Source of the DNA: JAGVSV01 sp050952845
Lineage (GTDB): Bacteria > Bacillota > Clostridia > Christensenellales > Aristaeellaceae
Length of the DNA stretch: 64,000 nt
Assembly (NCBI GenBank): GCA_050952845.1
Contig: JBMNLP010000001.1
Coordinates: 2,666,001 to 2,730,000 of the forward strand
Direction: 5' to 3'
Both the position numbers and the translations under genes were made by a program. Positions 1 through 8,900 of this stretch are shown here, one piece after another. The stretch's first letter is position 1, and every line of letters starts with the position of its first letter. The notes below the pieces were generated by a model. That model ran no database searches. It worked only from the letters and a program-made list of their open reading frames with translations, and was not told the DNA's origin.

Positions 1-1
1 C

Positions 2-115
2 CGGCTGGAAGGCAGATTGATTTTAGGCATCTCGGATGAGTTGCCTTCCGATGGTTTGCTGGAGCGTGTATGTATTGTGCGGGATATGGTGGCTGATTTC
101 AATGCAAAAAGGTAA
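2..115 (+). CDS. C-terminal end of a uroporphyrinogen decarboxylase-family protein (partial)
   Basis: An open frame enters from the left edge and ends at TAA 113-115, giving 37 residues. It contains GRLILGISDELPSDG followed by a helix rich in V, R and D (ERVCIVRDMVADF). That pattern matches the C-terminus of the URO-D superfamily, which includes the corrinoid-dependent methyltransferase relatives common in Clostridia; these typically end in a 'G.ilgisdevPpd...eRv..i.d.v' segment. The catalytic part is outside the window, so I cannot tell true HemE from a methyltransferase relative. The identification rests on a short tail only. Confidence 0.5.
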   Translation, partial: RLEGRLILGISDELPSDGLLERVCIVRDMVADFNAKR

Positions 116-242
116 GAAAATGAACACATCAGCAGCATGTAAGGAATGAAGCCTGGAAATAAGGAGGAGGGCTTGGAGGAGTGATTCATGCATACACCGC
201 ATAAACTGTGGCTTGGATGCGGCTTGGATGCGCAAATCCCGC

Positions 243-272
243 TTGACGCCTCCCTGCCGGGTATGTTATATT
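243..272 (+). promoter_or_regulatory. Sigma-A-type promoter of rplU-prp-rpmA
   Basis: TTGACG (243-248) and TATATT (267-272) are separated by 18 bases. The predicted transcript start near 279 leaves a leader of about 90 nt before the rplU GTG start. Confidence 0.65.
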
Positions 273-278
273 GACCTT

Positions 279-369
279 CGGCCGCTCGGGAGGGGCTTCA
301 ATGCGCATGCGCAGCCTCACGGACACAGAGCCGTATGGCCCGGCGAGCAACGATCTGGAGGTGCTGCAA
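279..369 (+). promoter_or_regulatory. rplU 5' leader, candidate L21 autoregulatory leader
   Basis: About 90 nt lie between the predicted transcript start and the rplU start codon. Bacillota rplU operons often carry an L21 leader RNA at this position. The segment is GC rich and contains the palindrome GCGCATGCGC (302-311), but I could not fold it with confidence. The assignment rests mainly on position. It ends with the ribosome binding site GGAGGTG at 357-363. Confidence 0.3.
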
Positions 370-675
370 GTGTACGCGATCATAGCGACCGGCGGCAAAC
401 AATACCGCGTCTCGGAGGGAGACATCATCTACATTGAAAAGCTGGACACGGAAACCGACAACACCGTTGAGTTCCCGGTGCTGATGCTGGGCGGCGAAAC
501 CGTCAAGCTGGGCACGCCGCATGTGGAAGGCGCCAGCGTGTCCGGCAAGGTGCTGCAGCACGGGCGTGGACGGAAGATCATCGTCTACAAGTACAAGAGC
601 AAGAAAAACTACCGGCGCAAGCAGGGCCACCGCCAGCCCTTCACCAAGGTGGAGATCACCGCCATCAAGGCGTAA
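370..675 (+). CDS. rplU: 50S ribosomal protein L21
   Basis: Large-subunit ribosomal protein that binds 23S rRNA. The protein opens with the family signature YAIIATGGKQYRV and ends in the basic segment KKNYRRKQGHRQPFTKVEI; 101-102 residues is the normal length. The same frame stays open upstream to 271, but I chose GTG at 370 because GGAGGTG (357-363) sits 6 bases before it and because homology begins exactly there. It is first gene of rplU-prp-rpmA, the standard Bacillota order, with the prp start one base past its stop. Confidence 0.97.
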   Translation: MYAIIATGGKQYRVSEGDIIYIEKLDTETDNTVEFPVLMLGGETVKLGTPHVEGASVSGKVLQHGRGRKIIVYKYKSKKNYRRKQGHRQPFTKVEITAIKA

Positions 676-676
676 C

Positions 677-994
677 ATGACCCGCGTACGCCTGCTGTAT
701 CTGGATGACGGCCTGACCCCCTGCGGCTACACCGTCACAGGCCATACAGGCTACGCCGAGGAAGGGCACGACATTGTATGCGCTGCCGTTTCGTTCCTCT
801 CCATCACCTGCGCCAACGCGCTGGAAACCGTCGCGGGCATCCGCCCCGACATCGTACAGCAGGAAGGCCGGTTAGAGGTCAGGGTACAGGCAAAGGATTT
901 AAACGCCAAAGCCGGAACCATCCTCAGCGTATTGATCCAGGGCATGAGCGATTTAACCGCCGCCTACCCATCCAACGTGGAATTTAACCCCTAA
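677..994 (+). CDS. prp: Ribosomal-processing cysteine protease Prp
   Basis: Small cysteine protease that removes the N-terminal extension of ribosomal protein L27 in Bacillota. The 105-residue product contains the family motif GHTGYAEEGHDIVCAAVS; the expected catalytic pair is His23 and Cys35. It sits between rplU and rpmA as in most Bacillota, starts one base after the rplU stop, and is followed by an L27 that carries the matching cleavage site. The frame is open further upstream inside rplU, but ATG 677 is where family similarity starts. Confidence 0.95.
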   Translation: MTRVRLLYLDDGLTPCGYTVTGHTGYAEEGHDIVCAAVSFLSITCANALETVAGIRPDIVQQEGRLEVRVQAKDLNAKAGTILSVLIQGMSDLTAAYPSNVEFNP

Positions 995-1028
995 CGCATG
1001 AAATGCAAGCATTGAAACGGAGGAAACC

Positions 1029-1328
1029 ATGATGTTGAAGCTGAACCTTCAAATGTTCGCCAGCAAGAAGGGCGTGGGCTCGTCCCGCAACGGGCGCGAC
1101 AGCGAAAGCAAACGCCTGGGCCCCAAGCGCGCCGACGGCCAGTTTGTATTGGCCGGCAATATCCTGATGCGCCAGCGCGGCACCAAGATCCACCCCGGCC
1201 ACAACGTGGGCAGGGGCAAGGATGACACCCTGTTTGCCAAAACCGACGGCATCGTCCGGTTTGAGCACTTGGGCAAAACCCGCAAAAAAGTCAGCGTTTA
1301 TCCGCTGGAGCAGGCAGCCCGGGCCTGA
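1029..1328 (+). CDS. rpmA: 50S ribosomal protein L27 with Prp-cleavable extension
   Basis: Large-subunit protein whose mature N-terminus reaches toward the peptidyl transferase centre. The product starts MMLKLNLQMFASKKGVGSS; the LNLQMF segment is the extension that Prp cuts after Phe. The core (GRDSESKRLGPKRADGQ, GTKIHPGHNVGRGKDDTLFA) is fully conserved. Two adjacent ATGs are possible (1029, 1032) behind ACGGAGG at 1018-1024. It is the last gene of the operon and is followed by a strong terminator. Confidence 0.97.
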   Translation: MMLKLNLQMFASKKGVGSSRNGRDSESKRLGPKRADGQFVLAGNILMRQRGTKIHPGHNVGRGKDDTLFAKTDGIVRFEHLGKTRKKVSVYPLEQAARA

Positions 1329-1346
1329 CCGGACCATACACCGGCT

Positions 1347-1384
1347 AAAAAGCAGCCTCCTTCAAAGAAAGGGGCTGCTTTTTA
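1347..1384 (+). terminator. Bidirectional intrinsic terminator after rpmA
   Basis: AAAAAGCAGCC (1347-1357) pairs with GGCTGCTTTTT (1373-1383) around a 15-base loop, with an A tract on one side and a T tract on the other. It can therefore serve both rpmA and the convergent gene whose stop lies at 1382-1384. Confidence 0.85.
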
Positions 1385-2635
1385 TGATCTCCCCAGCCGC
1401 GCAGCCTGGCGCATGGCTTCGGCCTGCCGGCCGGTGATGTCCCGGTCGCTGTAGCGGGCGGCGTCATAGGCGTCGGCCAAAAAGGCGCCGTCCTCCTCCG
1501 GAGAGATCAGCACATGCCCCTCCAGGGCCTGGCGGGCTGTCATAGCCGCCGGCATGTCAGAGTGCCGGCGCAGCAGCACTTGATACGCATGCCGCACGCG
1601 CTGGCGGTTGTCCATATCGGCCCACCGGGGGCTGCGCACGCGGACAGGGCGCATGGCGCGCAGGCGGTCCATGGCAGACAGCTTCACTTCGTTCCAGTCG
1701 AATATGCTCTCCGTGCGGCTTTGGTAGTTTTCTCCCAGCGCGGCAGCCGTATCCCAAAACTTTTGACGCAGCCAACGGCACAGCTTTTTGACGCCCCGGA
1801 CCAGGCGCACCGCCAGCAGCCCTACCAGGAAAACGGCAGCCACCGCCGCCAGCACCATCACGACTTTTTCCAAAAACAACCAGAACGGCGCGCTCTCGCC
1901 GGGCGGCAGCATGCCGCTTTCAAGCCTTGCCGCCGGGCTGGCGGCGCCCAATTTTTCCTCGCTGATGAACAGCCGGCTCAGCCAGCCGACAAAGGCGGCG
2001 ATGAGGCGGGCCAGGCCCCGGGCCCAGCGGCCAACGGCGTCAGCCAGCGCCCGCCAGCTGGCCGCCAGGTACAGCAGCGCCACGCAGGCCAGCGACAGCA
2101 GGCGGTTGCGGACGCGGATGGCCCGGGGCGGCAGCTGCCCGGACACACGGGACAGGCTTTCCACCAGGCTGGTGCGGTTCATGTGCAGCATAAACAACCC
2201 GACATACAGGGCAAACGCCCCTTTCAGCCAGGGCACCAGGCCGGCGGCAGCTGTGTCTTTAGTTACGACGATGTGCACCCAGGCCTGCCCGGCCAGCCCC
2301 ACGCCCAGCGCAGCCAGCCAAAACGCCGGCGGCCACTCGGCGCCCGGCTCGCGGCGCGTGCTCGCCAGCGCCATGCCCAGCGCAACCACGATGCCCGGCA
2401 GCATCGCCGGCGGAAACGCAAGGCCCATCGCCGCGGCGCTCAGCAGCGTCCAGGGGATGCGCCACCTGCCCGGCACCAGCACTGTCACTGCACCCGGCAC
2501 CACTGCGATGCCGCACGCTAAAAACCATGCCGCCGGCGCGTCCGGCGCCAGGTAATACCCTGGCACCATGAACAGCGGAAACAGCGCGACAGCCAGGAAG
2601 AAGGACGAATACAGCTTGTCAACAAAGCGCTTCAT
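1382..2635 (-). CDS. Multi-pass membrane protein with C-terminal DUF4129-like domain
   Basis: Membrane protein of 417 residues, last in the operon yebC-moxR-DUF58. The N-terminal third is a run of hydrophobic helices (for example FFLAVALFPLFMVPGYYL and LLSLACVALLYLAASW). A further helix near residue 250 is followed by a cytoplasmic tail of about 130 residues with RVRHAYQVLLRRHSDMP and TARQALEGH. That tail resembles the DUF4129 region that ends many transglutaminase-like TgpA proteins. No transglutaminase Cys-His-Asp core is present, so this looks like the membrane partner of a MoxR/DUF58 system without the enzymatic domain. ATG 2635 overlaps the stop of the DUF58 gene (ATGA), which argues for that start over longer options. 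Confidence 0.65.
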   Translation of the reverse strand: MKRFVDKLYSSFFLAVALFPLFMVPGYYLAPDAPAAWFLACGIAVVPGAVTVLVPGRWRIPWTLLSAAAMGLAFPPAMLPGIVVALGMALASTRREPGAEWPPAFWLAALGVGLAGQAWVHIVVTKDTAAAGLVPWLKGAFALYVGLFMLHMNRTSLVESLSRVSGQLPPRAIRVRNRLLSLACVALLYLAASWRALADAVGRWARGLARLIAAFVGWLSRLFISEEKLGAASPAARLESGMLPPGESAPFWLFLEKVVMVLAAVAAVFLVGLLAVRLVRGVKKLCRWLRQKFWDTAAALGENYQSRTESIFDWNEVKLSAMDRLRAMRPVRVRSPRWADMDNRQRVRHAYQVLLRRHSDMPAAMTARQALEGHVLISPEEDGAFLADAYDAARYSDRDITGRQAEAMRQAARLGRS

Positions 2636-3732
2636 GTGCCTGCCTCCCCGCCGGGCCAGTACACCGTGACGGAGTTGCCAGCCCGGCGCAGCGCCTTGAC
2701 CCGCTCCTCTAACAGCCGGTTGGTGTAGGCGGACAGCACGACAATGTCCAGCCCTGTCGCGCCGCTGAAATCGTCTAAAAAAGTATGGATGGCCCGCACC
2801 CTGATGATGCGCAGCCGCGCCAGCGCCTCTAACAGCTCCCGGTCGCGCCCGGCGCCGCCCCGGGGCATCAGCACGGTAGGGCCGCCCTGCTCCACGATTG
2901 GGGCATTGGCGGCAAAGCCTGTGCGGATGCCTGCGTGCAGCGCATGCAGGCACAGCGCGGCCGCATAGGAGATGGCTGTTTCAATGCCCGCCTGCTCATA
3001 CTCCATCAGGTTGGCCCATTGGCTGTCATGCAGCTGCACGTTAAGGACCACCAGCAGGTTGGGGTCGGCCGTATGCCCGTGCGCCTTCACCTGGAGGCTG
3101 CCGGTGCGGGCAGTGGCCGCCCAGTGCACGTCGCGCCGCTGGTCGCCGGGCTGGTAAGGCCGAATACCGTTTACCACAAAGGGGTCGGACGCAATCCAGC
3201 GGCGAACAGCCAATTCCCCCTGAAAGCGTGAGGAGGGCAGCTGCAGCGCCTTTTCGTCCAGCGGGCAGGGGTAGACGATCAGCTCGGCGCCGACATCCAT
3301 CTGGCGCTGCGCGGCGGCAGTGCCGAACAGGTCGCCGCAGGTCAGCGACACCGTGCGGGCGGCATACACCCCCCGCTTCGCCGCTGTTACCTTGTGCCGC
3401 CGCGTCACCTGGGTATAGGCGCCCATGGTGAACGCGCTTTGATGATAGGCAAAGCCGGGGTTGCCGCTGACGGTGCTCGCCTCGTCGGCATCGGTCTGCG
3501 TGCCCCCGAACACCAGCGCGTTGGACATCCGCGACTCCACCCGCAGCCAGGGCAGCGGCAGCAGTTTTCGGTTGCGGATCACCTCCACCAGCTCCACCGT
3601 GTCGCCGGCAAACACGGCGCGGGCAGAAAAATCGCGCTGATAGGTAAGCCTTTTCAGCGCGCAGCGTCGAAACAGGCTGCCCTGCGCCAGCACGAGCAGC
3701 GCCAGCAGAACAGCCAACAGCCCGATGCTCAT
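2632..3732 (-). CDS. DUF58 (VWA-like) domain protein
   Basis: Protein of 366 residues with one N-terminal membrane helix (IGLLAVLLALLVLAQG). It carries the DUF58 hallmark RPYQPGDQRRDVHWAATA near residues 205-225, just after DPFVVNG. DUF58 proteins usually sit next to MoxR AAA ATPases and transglutaminase-like membrane proteins in poorly understood envelope systems. Here the start overlaps the MoxR stop and the stop overlaps the next gene, so the three are translationally coupled. A second DUF58 gene lies at the right edge of the window. Confidence 0.85.
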   Translation of the reverse strand: MSIGLLAVLLALLVLAQGSLFRRCALKRLTYQRDFSARAVFAGDTVELVEVIRNRKLLPLPWLRVESRMSNALVFGGTQTDADEASTVSGNPGFAYHQSAFTMGAYTQVTRRHKVTAAKRGVYAARTVSLTCGDLFGTAAAQRQMDVGAELIVYPCPLDEKALQLPSSRFQGELAVRRWIASDPFVVNGIRPYQPGDQRRDVHWAATARTGSLQVKAHGHTADPNLLVVLNVQLHDSQWANLMEYEQAGIETAISYAAALCLHALHAGIRTGFAANAPIVEQGGPTVLMPRGGAGRDRELLEALARLRIIRVRAIHTFLDDFSGATGLDIVVLSAYTNRLLEERVKALRRAGNSVTVYWPGGEAGT

Positions 3733-4646
3733 GGATCGATCGTTTCGGTGGGCACGGGCACGGCGGCTACCACATCCCGCACAACGGCTTTGGCCGCGTC
3801 CGCTGCGCCAAACAGGCTGCGCACGATGATGCGGTGCGCCAGCACAGGCTCAGCCAGCGCCTGCACGTCGTCGGGCGTTACAAAGCTGCGCCCCCGGACA
3901 CAGGCCAGCGCCTGACCGGCGCGCAGCAGGGCCAGCATGCCGCGGGGGCTGACGCCCAGGCTGACGTTCTCCAGCGTGCGGGTTTTCTCACAAAGCGCCA
4001 CGATGTAGGCGCGCACCGGCTCGGACACCCGGGTTTCCCGGAACGTGTCCTGCGCAGCCAGGATGTCCTCCCGGGAGGCGACAGGCGCCAGGGTATCCAG
4101 CGGTTCTTCCCGGATGAAGCGGTTGAGGATCATCAGCGCCTCCTCCGTGTCCGGGTAGCCCGGCGTCAGGCGCATCAGAAACCGGTCCAGCTGGGCTTCC
4201 GGCAGCGGAAAGGTGCCCTGGATTTCCACAGGGTTCTGGGTTGCCAGCACCATGAAGGGGCGCTCCAGCGGGTGGGTAACGCCGCCCTCGGTCACCTGGC
4301 GCTCCTCCATGCACTCCAACAGCGCCGCCTGGGTGCGCGGCGTGGCGCGGTTGATCTCATCCGCCAGCAGGATGTGCGTGAACACAGGGCCAGGATGGAA
4401 GGAAAACTCCCCCGTCTGCATGCTGTATACGCTGGAGCCGGTGATGTCCGAAGGCAGCAGGTCCGGCGTAAACTGGATGCGCGAAAAATCGCACGCCAAC
4501 GAGCGCGCCAGGGACTTGGCCAGCACGGTTTTGCCGGTGCCCGGCACATCCTCTAACAGCACATGGCCGCCGGCAATCAGGCCAGTCAGGAGCAGCTCGG
4601 CGGTGTCCGCGTGCCCTACGATGACCCGGCCGATGTTCTCCCGCAC
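3729..4646 (-). CDS. MoxR-family AAA+ ATPase
   Basis: AAA+ ATPase of the MoxR type, thought to act as a chaperone for VWA/DUF58 partners. Visible motifs are Walker A (EDVPGTGKT), Walker B (LLADEINR), the sensor segment ATQNPVEIQGTFPLPEAQLDRF and a C-terminal lid (VSPRGMLALLRAGQALA). GTG 4646 gives 305 residues but has no good ribosome binding site. The frame continues upstream through FQLSER, which fits the family N-terminus, to a CTG at 4673 lying 9 bases after GGAGG (4687-4683). The true start may therefore be CTG, making 314 residues. Second gene of the operon, 28-55 bases after yebC. Confidence 0.9.
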   Translation of the reverse strand: MRENIGRVIVGHADTAELLLTGLIAGGHVLLEDVPGTGKTVLAKSLARSLACDFSRIQFTPDLLPSDITGSSVYSMQTGEFSFHPGPVFTHILLADEINRATPRTQAALLECMEERQVTEGGVTHPLERPFMVLATQNPVEIQGTFPLPEAQLDRFLMRLTPGYPDTEEALMILNRFIREEPLDTLAPVASREDILAAQDTFRETRVSEPVRAYIVALCEKTRTLENVSLGVSPRGMLALLRAGQALACVRGRSFVTPDDVQALAEPVLAHRIIVRSLFGAADAAKAVVRDVVAAVPVPTETIDP

Positions 4647-4701
4647 CCTTTCAGACAGCTGAAATATGTTCAGAAAGCAATGCCTCCTTCTTCAACCGGG
4701 A

Positions 4702-5451
4702 TTATTCTTCCTCTTCTTCCTCTTCGGGCAGGTCGGCGTTGTGGTACACCTCCATGACGTCGGTGTTTTCATCCAGCATGTCCAGCAGCTTCAAGACCTT
4801 TTCCAGCACCTCTTCGTCATCCACCGCCACGGTATTCTGCGGCAGGCGCTGGCGCTCGGCAGACACAAAAACCAGGCCGCCCGCCTCCAGCTCGTCGCGG
4901 ACGGCGGAAAAATCTCCGGGGCTGGTGTGTATTTCATACACCTCGTCGGTGGTTTCCACATCCTCGGCGCCGGCTTCCAGCGCCATCAGCATCAGGGTCT
5001 CCTCGTCCACGCTGCCTTCACGCTCCACCACCAGCACGCCCTTCAGGTCGAACATGTAGCTGACCGAGCCCGTTGTGCCCAGCGAGCCGCCGTTTTTATC
5101 GAATATGTGGCGAACATCAGCCGCCGTGCGGTTGCGGTTGTCGGTGACCACCTCGGCGATCACCGCCACGCCACCCGGCGCGTATCCCTCGTATATGATT
5201 TCCTCGTAGGTGACATTGCCCAGCTCGCCGGCCGCCTTCTTGATGCTGCGGGTGATGTTGTCGCCCGGCATGTTGAGCGCCTTGGCCTTGGCGATGACGT
5301 CGCGCAGCTTGCCGTTGGTGGCGGGATCGCTGCCGCCCTCGCGGACAGCCAGCGCGATTTCCCTGCCTATTTTCGTAAACGCCTTGCCGCGCTCCGCGTC
5401 GGCTTTGCCTTTCCGGTGCTTGATATTGGCCCATTTGGAATGACCAGCCAT
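4702..5451 (-). CDS. yebC: YebC/PmpR family protein
   Basis: Protein of 249 residues beginning MAGHSKWANIKHRKGKADAE, the invariant YebC N-terminus. The family was long annotated as transcription regulators; more recent work links it to translation of difficult sequences. The C-terminus is an unusual all-glutamate tail. I chose ATG 5451 over the longer frame because GGGAGGGG lies just upstream and conservation begins there. First gene of the operon, with a clear promoter at 5483-5512; transcription likely continues into moxR, DUF58 and the membrane protein. Confidence 0.93.
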   Translation of the reverse strand: MAGHSKWANIKHRKGKADAERGKAFTKIGREIALAVREGGSDPATNGKLRDVIAKAKALNMPGDNITRSIKKAAGELGNVTYEEIIYEGYAPGGVAVIAEVVTDNRNRTAADVRHIFDKNGGSLGTTGSVSYMFDLKGVLVVEREGSVDEETLMLMALEAGAEDVETTDEVYEIHTSPGDFSAVRDELEAGGLVFVSAERQRLPQNTVAVDDEEVLEKVLKLLDMLDENTDVMEVYHNADLPEEEEEEE

Positions 5452-5482
5452 AATAAACCCCTCCCGGTTGAATGTATACATC

Positions 5483-5512
5483 ATTATAGCATCGTGCAAT
5501 CAGGAGCGTCAA
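5483..5512 (-). promoter_or_regulatory. Promoter of the yebC-moxR-DUF58 operon
   Basis: On the minus strand TTGACG (5512-5507) is followed after 18 bases by TATAAT (5488-5483), a near-consensus sigma-A promoter about 25 bases upstream of the yebC ribosome binding site. Confidence 0.75.
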
Positions 5513-5795
5513 ACGCACGGCAGATGCCATAGGTAAATGGCCCCCACCCACTCCCATCCTGCAGACGGAGCTTGGCAAAACGGGCATGCCCGCAGTGGGG
5601 TGACTCCATTATTTCACGCTTACACAGGACGAAGTTTTCATTGACCATGAAATCGCGGATAGCAAGGCTGCAACCGGTACGGCAATCAATTGGGTCAACA
5701 AGCCGCGGCAATAGGACGCACGCATCATCTGCGTAAACAACCGTACAACAAATTCAACAAATTCATATACTTTATGACCGAATAACGGGTACGTA

Positions 5796-5824
5796 TTGAA
5801 ACAAATTTACTTTTCCATTATGAT
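5796..5824 (+). promoter_or_regulatory. Promoter of the SLH repeat protein gene
   Basis: TTGAAA (5796-5801) and TATGAT (5819-5824) are separated by 17 bases. The start near 5831 gives an untranslated leader of about 160 nt. Confidence 0.65.
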
Positions 5825-5990
5825 AAGGGTATACAATCCGGTCTGTACACCTTCGATGTAGGTGTTGCCTGAATGGATATAGATCCCGTAGGTGCAGCCG
5901 GCAACTCCCACGCAGACGTGGTGCGTAGTCATTGCTATAAAGAAGATGGCACCATCAATCACCCCGGACTGAAAAAAGGAGGAATTGAAG

Positions 5991-8900
5991 ATGAGTGCTA
6001 AAAAAGTTTCGCTGATACAAAAACTGATGGTATTCATGCTGGTCGGTATTTTCTCTGTGTGCCTGCTCACCGCTCCGGCATCTGCGGCAGATATCACAGG
6101 AAACAGCGGTGAAGATCGGGTTTACAGCGACCTGAGCCGCAGCAATCCTTACTTCAACTACATCAAGTACCTCAGCCAACGGGGGATTGTCGCCGGTTTC
6201 CCCGATGGCAGTTTCAGGCCGGAAGAGAGCGTGAGCCGGGCAGAGGCTGCTGTCATGCTGGCAAAGGCAATGGGGTTGGAGGCCGGTCCCGCCGGCGAAA
6301 CCAGCTTCCATGATGTGGGGAAAAACCACTGGGCGGCTGCCTATATCGAAAGCTGCGCCAAGGCCGGCTATATGGAAGGCTACCCCGACGGCAGTTTTCA
6401 TCCGGATGAAATACTCAGCCGCGCCCAGGGCATCAGCCTGGTATTGGGGCTGAGCAGGCAGGATATGAGCCAGGCTTCCCTGCCGCAAATTGAAGACGTA
6501 AGCCCTGAGCATTGGGCTGCACGGTATATCGCCACCGGACTGGCGGCCGGGATGGCGGAACTGCATTGGGACATACGGTACATCACCACCGGACCGGCGG
6601 CTGATATGGTAGAACTGGAAAGCAGCGGCAAAAAGTTTCTGCCGGACAGCCCTTTCAGCCGGCAGGATATGTGCCGCGCTTTGGCTATGCTCCTGACGCA
6701 GGACCCGGACCTCTATACCTGTGAGTTAAAGGGAGCGCTCGCAGTGGAAAGCGGAGAGATTATTCTGACAAGAGCCGGACAGCGCCGAAAAATAGAAAAG
6801 AATGAGGTCCTTGTGAAGGGGGACGCCATTGAAAGCGGTCCCGGCGGCAGGGCTGTTATCTATTATCCCGACGGCAGCAGCGTCCTGATCAAGGAGAACA
6901 GTGTCCTCAGCATCACTGACAGCCGGGGGAGAAACTACATTGTGAAGGATGGCAGCCCCGGTGTGGCAGTGGACTGGCTGGATATTCAGATGGACAAAGG
7001 TGTGGCATTTGTCGCTCTGGCTACAGCAGCTGCCGAACCCGCCCGGGATCAGGCAGAGGAAAACAACACTGCCGCTTCAACACAAAGCGTCCCGCCGTGG
7101 TATGAAGCTGCCCAACAGAAAAAGGTTAAGATCAAGGTAGATATGCCCTATGGCGCTGTGGCAGTAAGAGGAACCATTATCATGATCAGCGTTGCCAGCG
7201 ATGGCCGCTGCAGCGTGAGTTGCCTGAAGGGAAATGCCGAAGTTGGCGGCGGAGATGGCACCCAAGGCCTTACTGACGGGCTGAGCAGCATGATTGACGA
7301 CCATGGAGCCTCTCCTTCACCTCCGGAATCCATGACATCGCAACAGCAACAACAGTTCCAGAATGAACAGGATTGGATGAATAACATCGGTCAATATGCC
7401 GGAGATAAAAGTAGTGGCTTTTTGATCTCCAGTATAAACAATATAACTGCTGATGTTATAGCGGGACAGAAGTATCAGCTGCCGGATACCGTGGAGGCCG
7501 TCATGACTGACGGCACCAGGCAACAGGTGGGGGTCACCTGGGATGTCGACCATGCTGACACCAGCCAGGCAGGAACAGTCATCATCTATGGTACGGTAAC
7601 AGGATACAGCGGAACGGTAAAATTGACGATCACAGTAGTAAGCATAAACTCAATTGATAATATAAAACAAAGAATAAAAGTTGGTCAGCGCTACAGCCTG
7701 CCCGCGCAGGTAGAGGCTACGATGAGCGATAGCAGCAAGCGGCAAGTGCCGGTAACCTGGAGTCCGTCCACGGCCAGTACCGCTGCGGCAGGGAACTTTA
7801 CCTTTGTCGGCAAGGTGGAGGGATATGCTCCCGAGGTGCAACTGATTCTTACGGTAGTCGCTCCACCGCCACATATCAGCTTAATCAGCAACATAGAAGT
7901 CGAGAAAAATGTTGGTGAAAGCTACAACCTGCCCGCGCAGATAGAGGCTACGATGAGCGATGGCAGCAAGCGGCAAGTGCCGGTAACCTGGAGTCCGTCC
8001 ACAGCCAGTACCGCTGCGGCAGGGAGCTTTACCTTTGTCGGCAAGGTGGAGGGATATGCTCCCGAGGTACAGCTGATTCTTACGGTGGCAGCTCCACCGC
8101 CACATATCAGCTTAATCAGCAACATAGAGGTCGAGAAAAATGTTGGTGAAAGCTATAACCTGCCCGCGCAGATAGAGGCTACAATGAGCGATGGCAGCAA
8201 GCGGCAAGTGCCGGTAACCTGGAGTCCGTCCACGGCCAGTACCGCTGCGGCAGGGAGCTTTACCTTTGTCGGCAAGGTGGAGGGATATGCTCCCGAGGTA
8301 CAGCTGATTCTTACGGTGGCAGTTCCGCCGCCGAGCATCAGCTTAATCAGCAACATAGAGGTCGAGAAAAATGTTGGTGAAAGCTACAGCCTGCCCGCGC
8401 AGGTAGAGGCTACGATGAGCGATGGCAGCAAGCGGCAAGTGCCGGTAACCTGGAGTCCGTCCACGGCCAGTACCGCTGCGGCAGGGAGCTTTACCTTTAT
8501 CGGCAAAGTGGAGGGATATGCTCCCGAGATACAACTGATTCTTACGGTAGTCGATTCACCACCGCGCATCAACTCGATCAGCAATATAGAACACGAAATA
8601 AATGTTGGTGATGATTTTATCCCGCCCTCTCATATATGGGCTGATATGAGCGATGGCAGCGCACTGCAAGTAGCGGTAACCTGGAGTCCATCCACGGTCG
8701 ATACTGCTGTGGCGGGGGTTTATAACTTCACCGGCCGGGTAGCGGGATACACTCCCGATGTGCACCTAACGCTTACGGTAGTAAAAAGCATAAGTTCAAT
8801 AGCTAATATAGAATGCACAATAAATGTTGGTGAGCCCTACAGCCTGCCCATTCAGGTAACTGCTACGATGAGCGATGGCAGCATGCGGCAAGTGCCGGTA

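Larger units (their letters stand above)
5452..5990. other. Divergent intergenic region between yebC and the SLH protein gene
   Basis: About 540 bases holding the two divergent promoters listed separately. A 75-codon minus-strand frame at 5484-5711 (starting TTG, containing CGHARFAKLRLQDGSGWG) ends on the yebC promoter. It has no ribosome binding site I can see and no family I recognise, so I do not call it a gene. The 160-nt leader of the SLH gene (about 5831-5990) shows no riboswitch I recognise. Confidence 0.6.

Noticed and set aside
188..274. A 28-codon frame (MHTPHKLWLG...) before the rplU promoter
   Set aside because: Purine-rich sequence lies upstream, but the frame overlaps the promoter and has no recognisable product.
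521..676. Longer start for prp inside rplU
   Set aside because: The extra residues are a shadow of rplU; ATG 677 is where Prp similarity starts.
5484..5711. A 75-codon minus-strand frame upstream of yebC
   Set aside because: Starts with TTG without a ribosome binding site, ends on the yebC promoter, and shows no family I recognise.
5831..5990. Riboswitch in the SLH gene leader
   Set aside because: The leader is long enough, but I could not match it to c-di-GMP or other known riboswitch consensus features.
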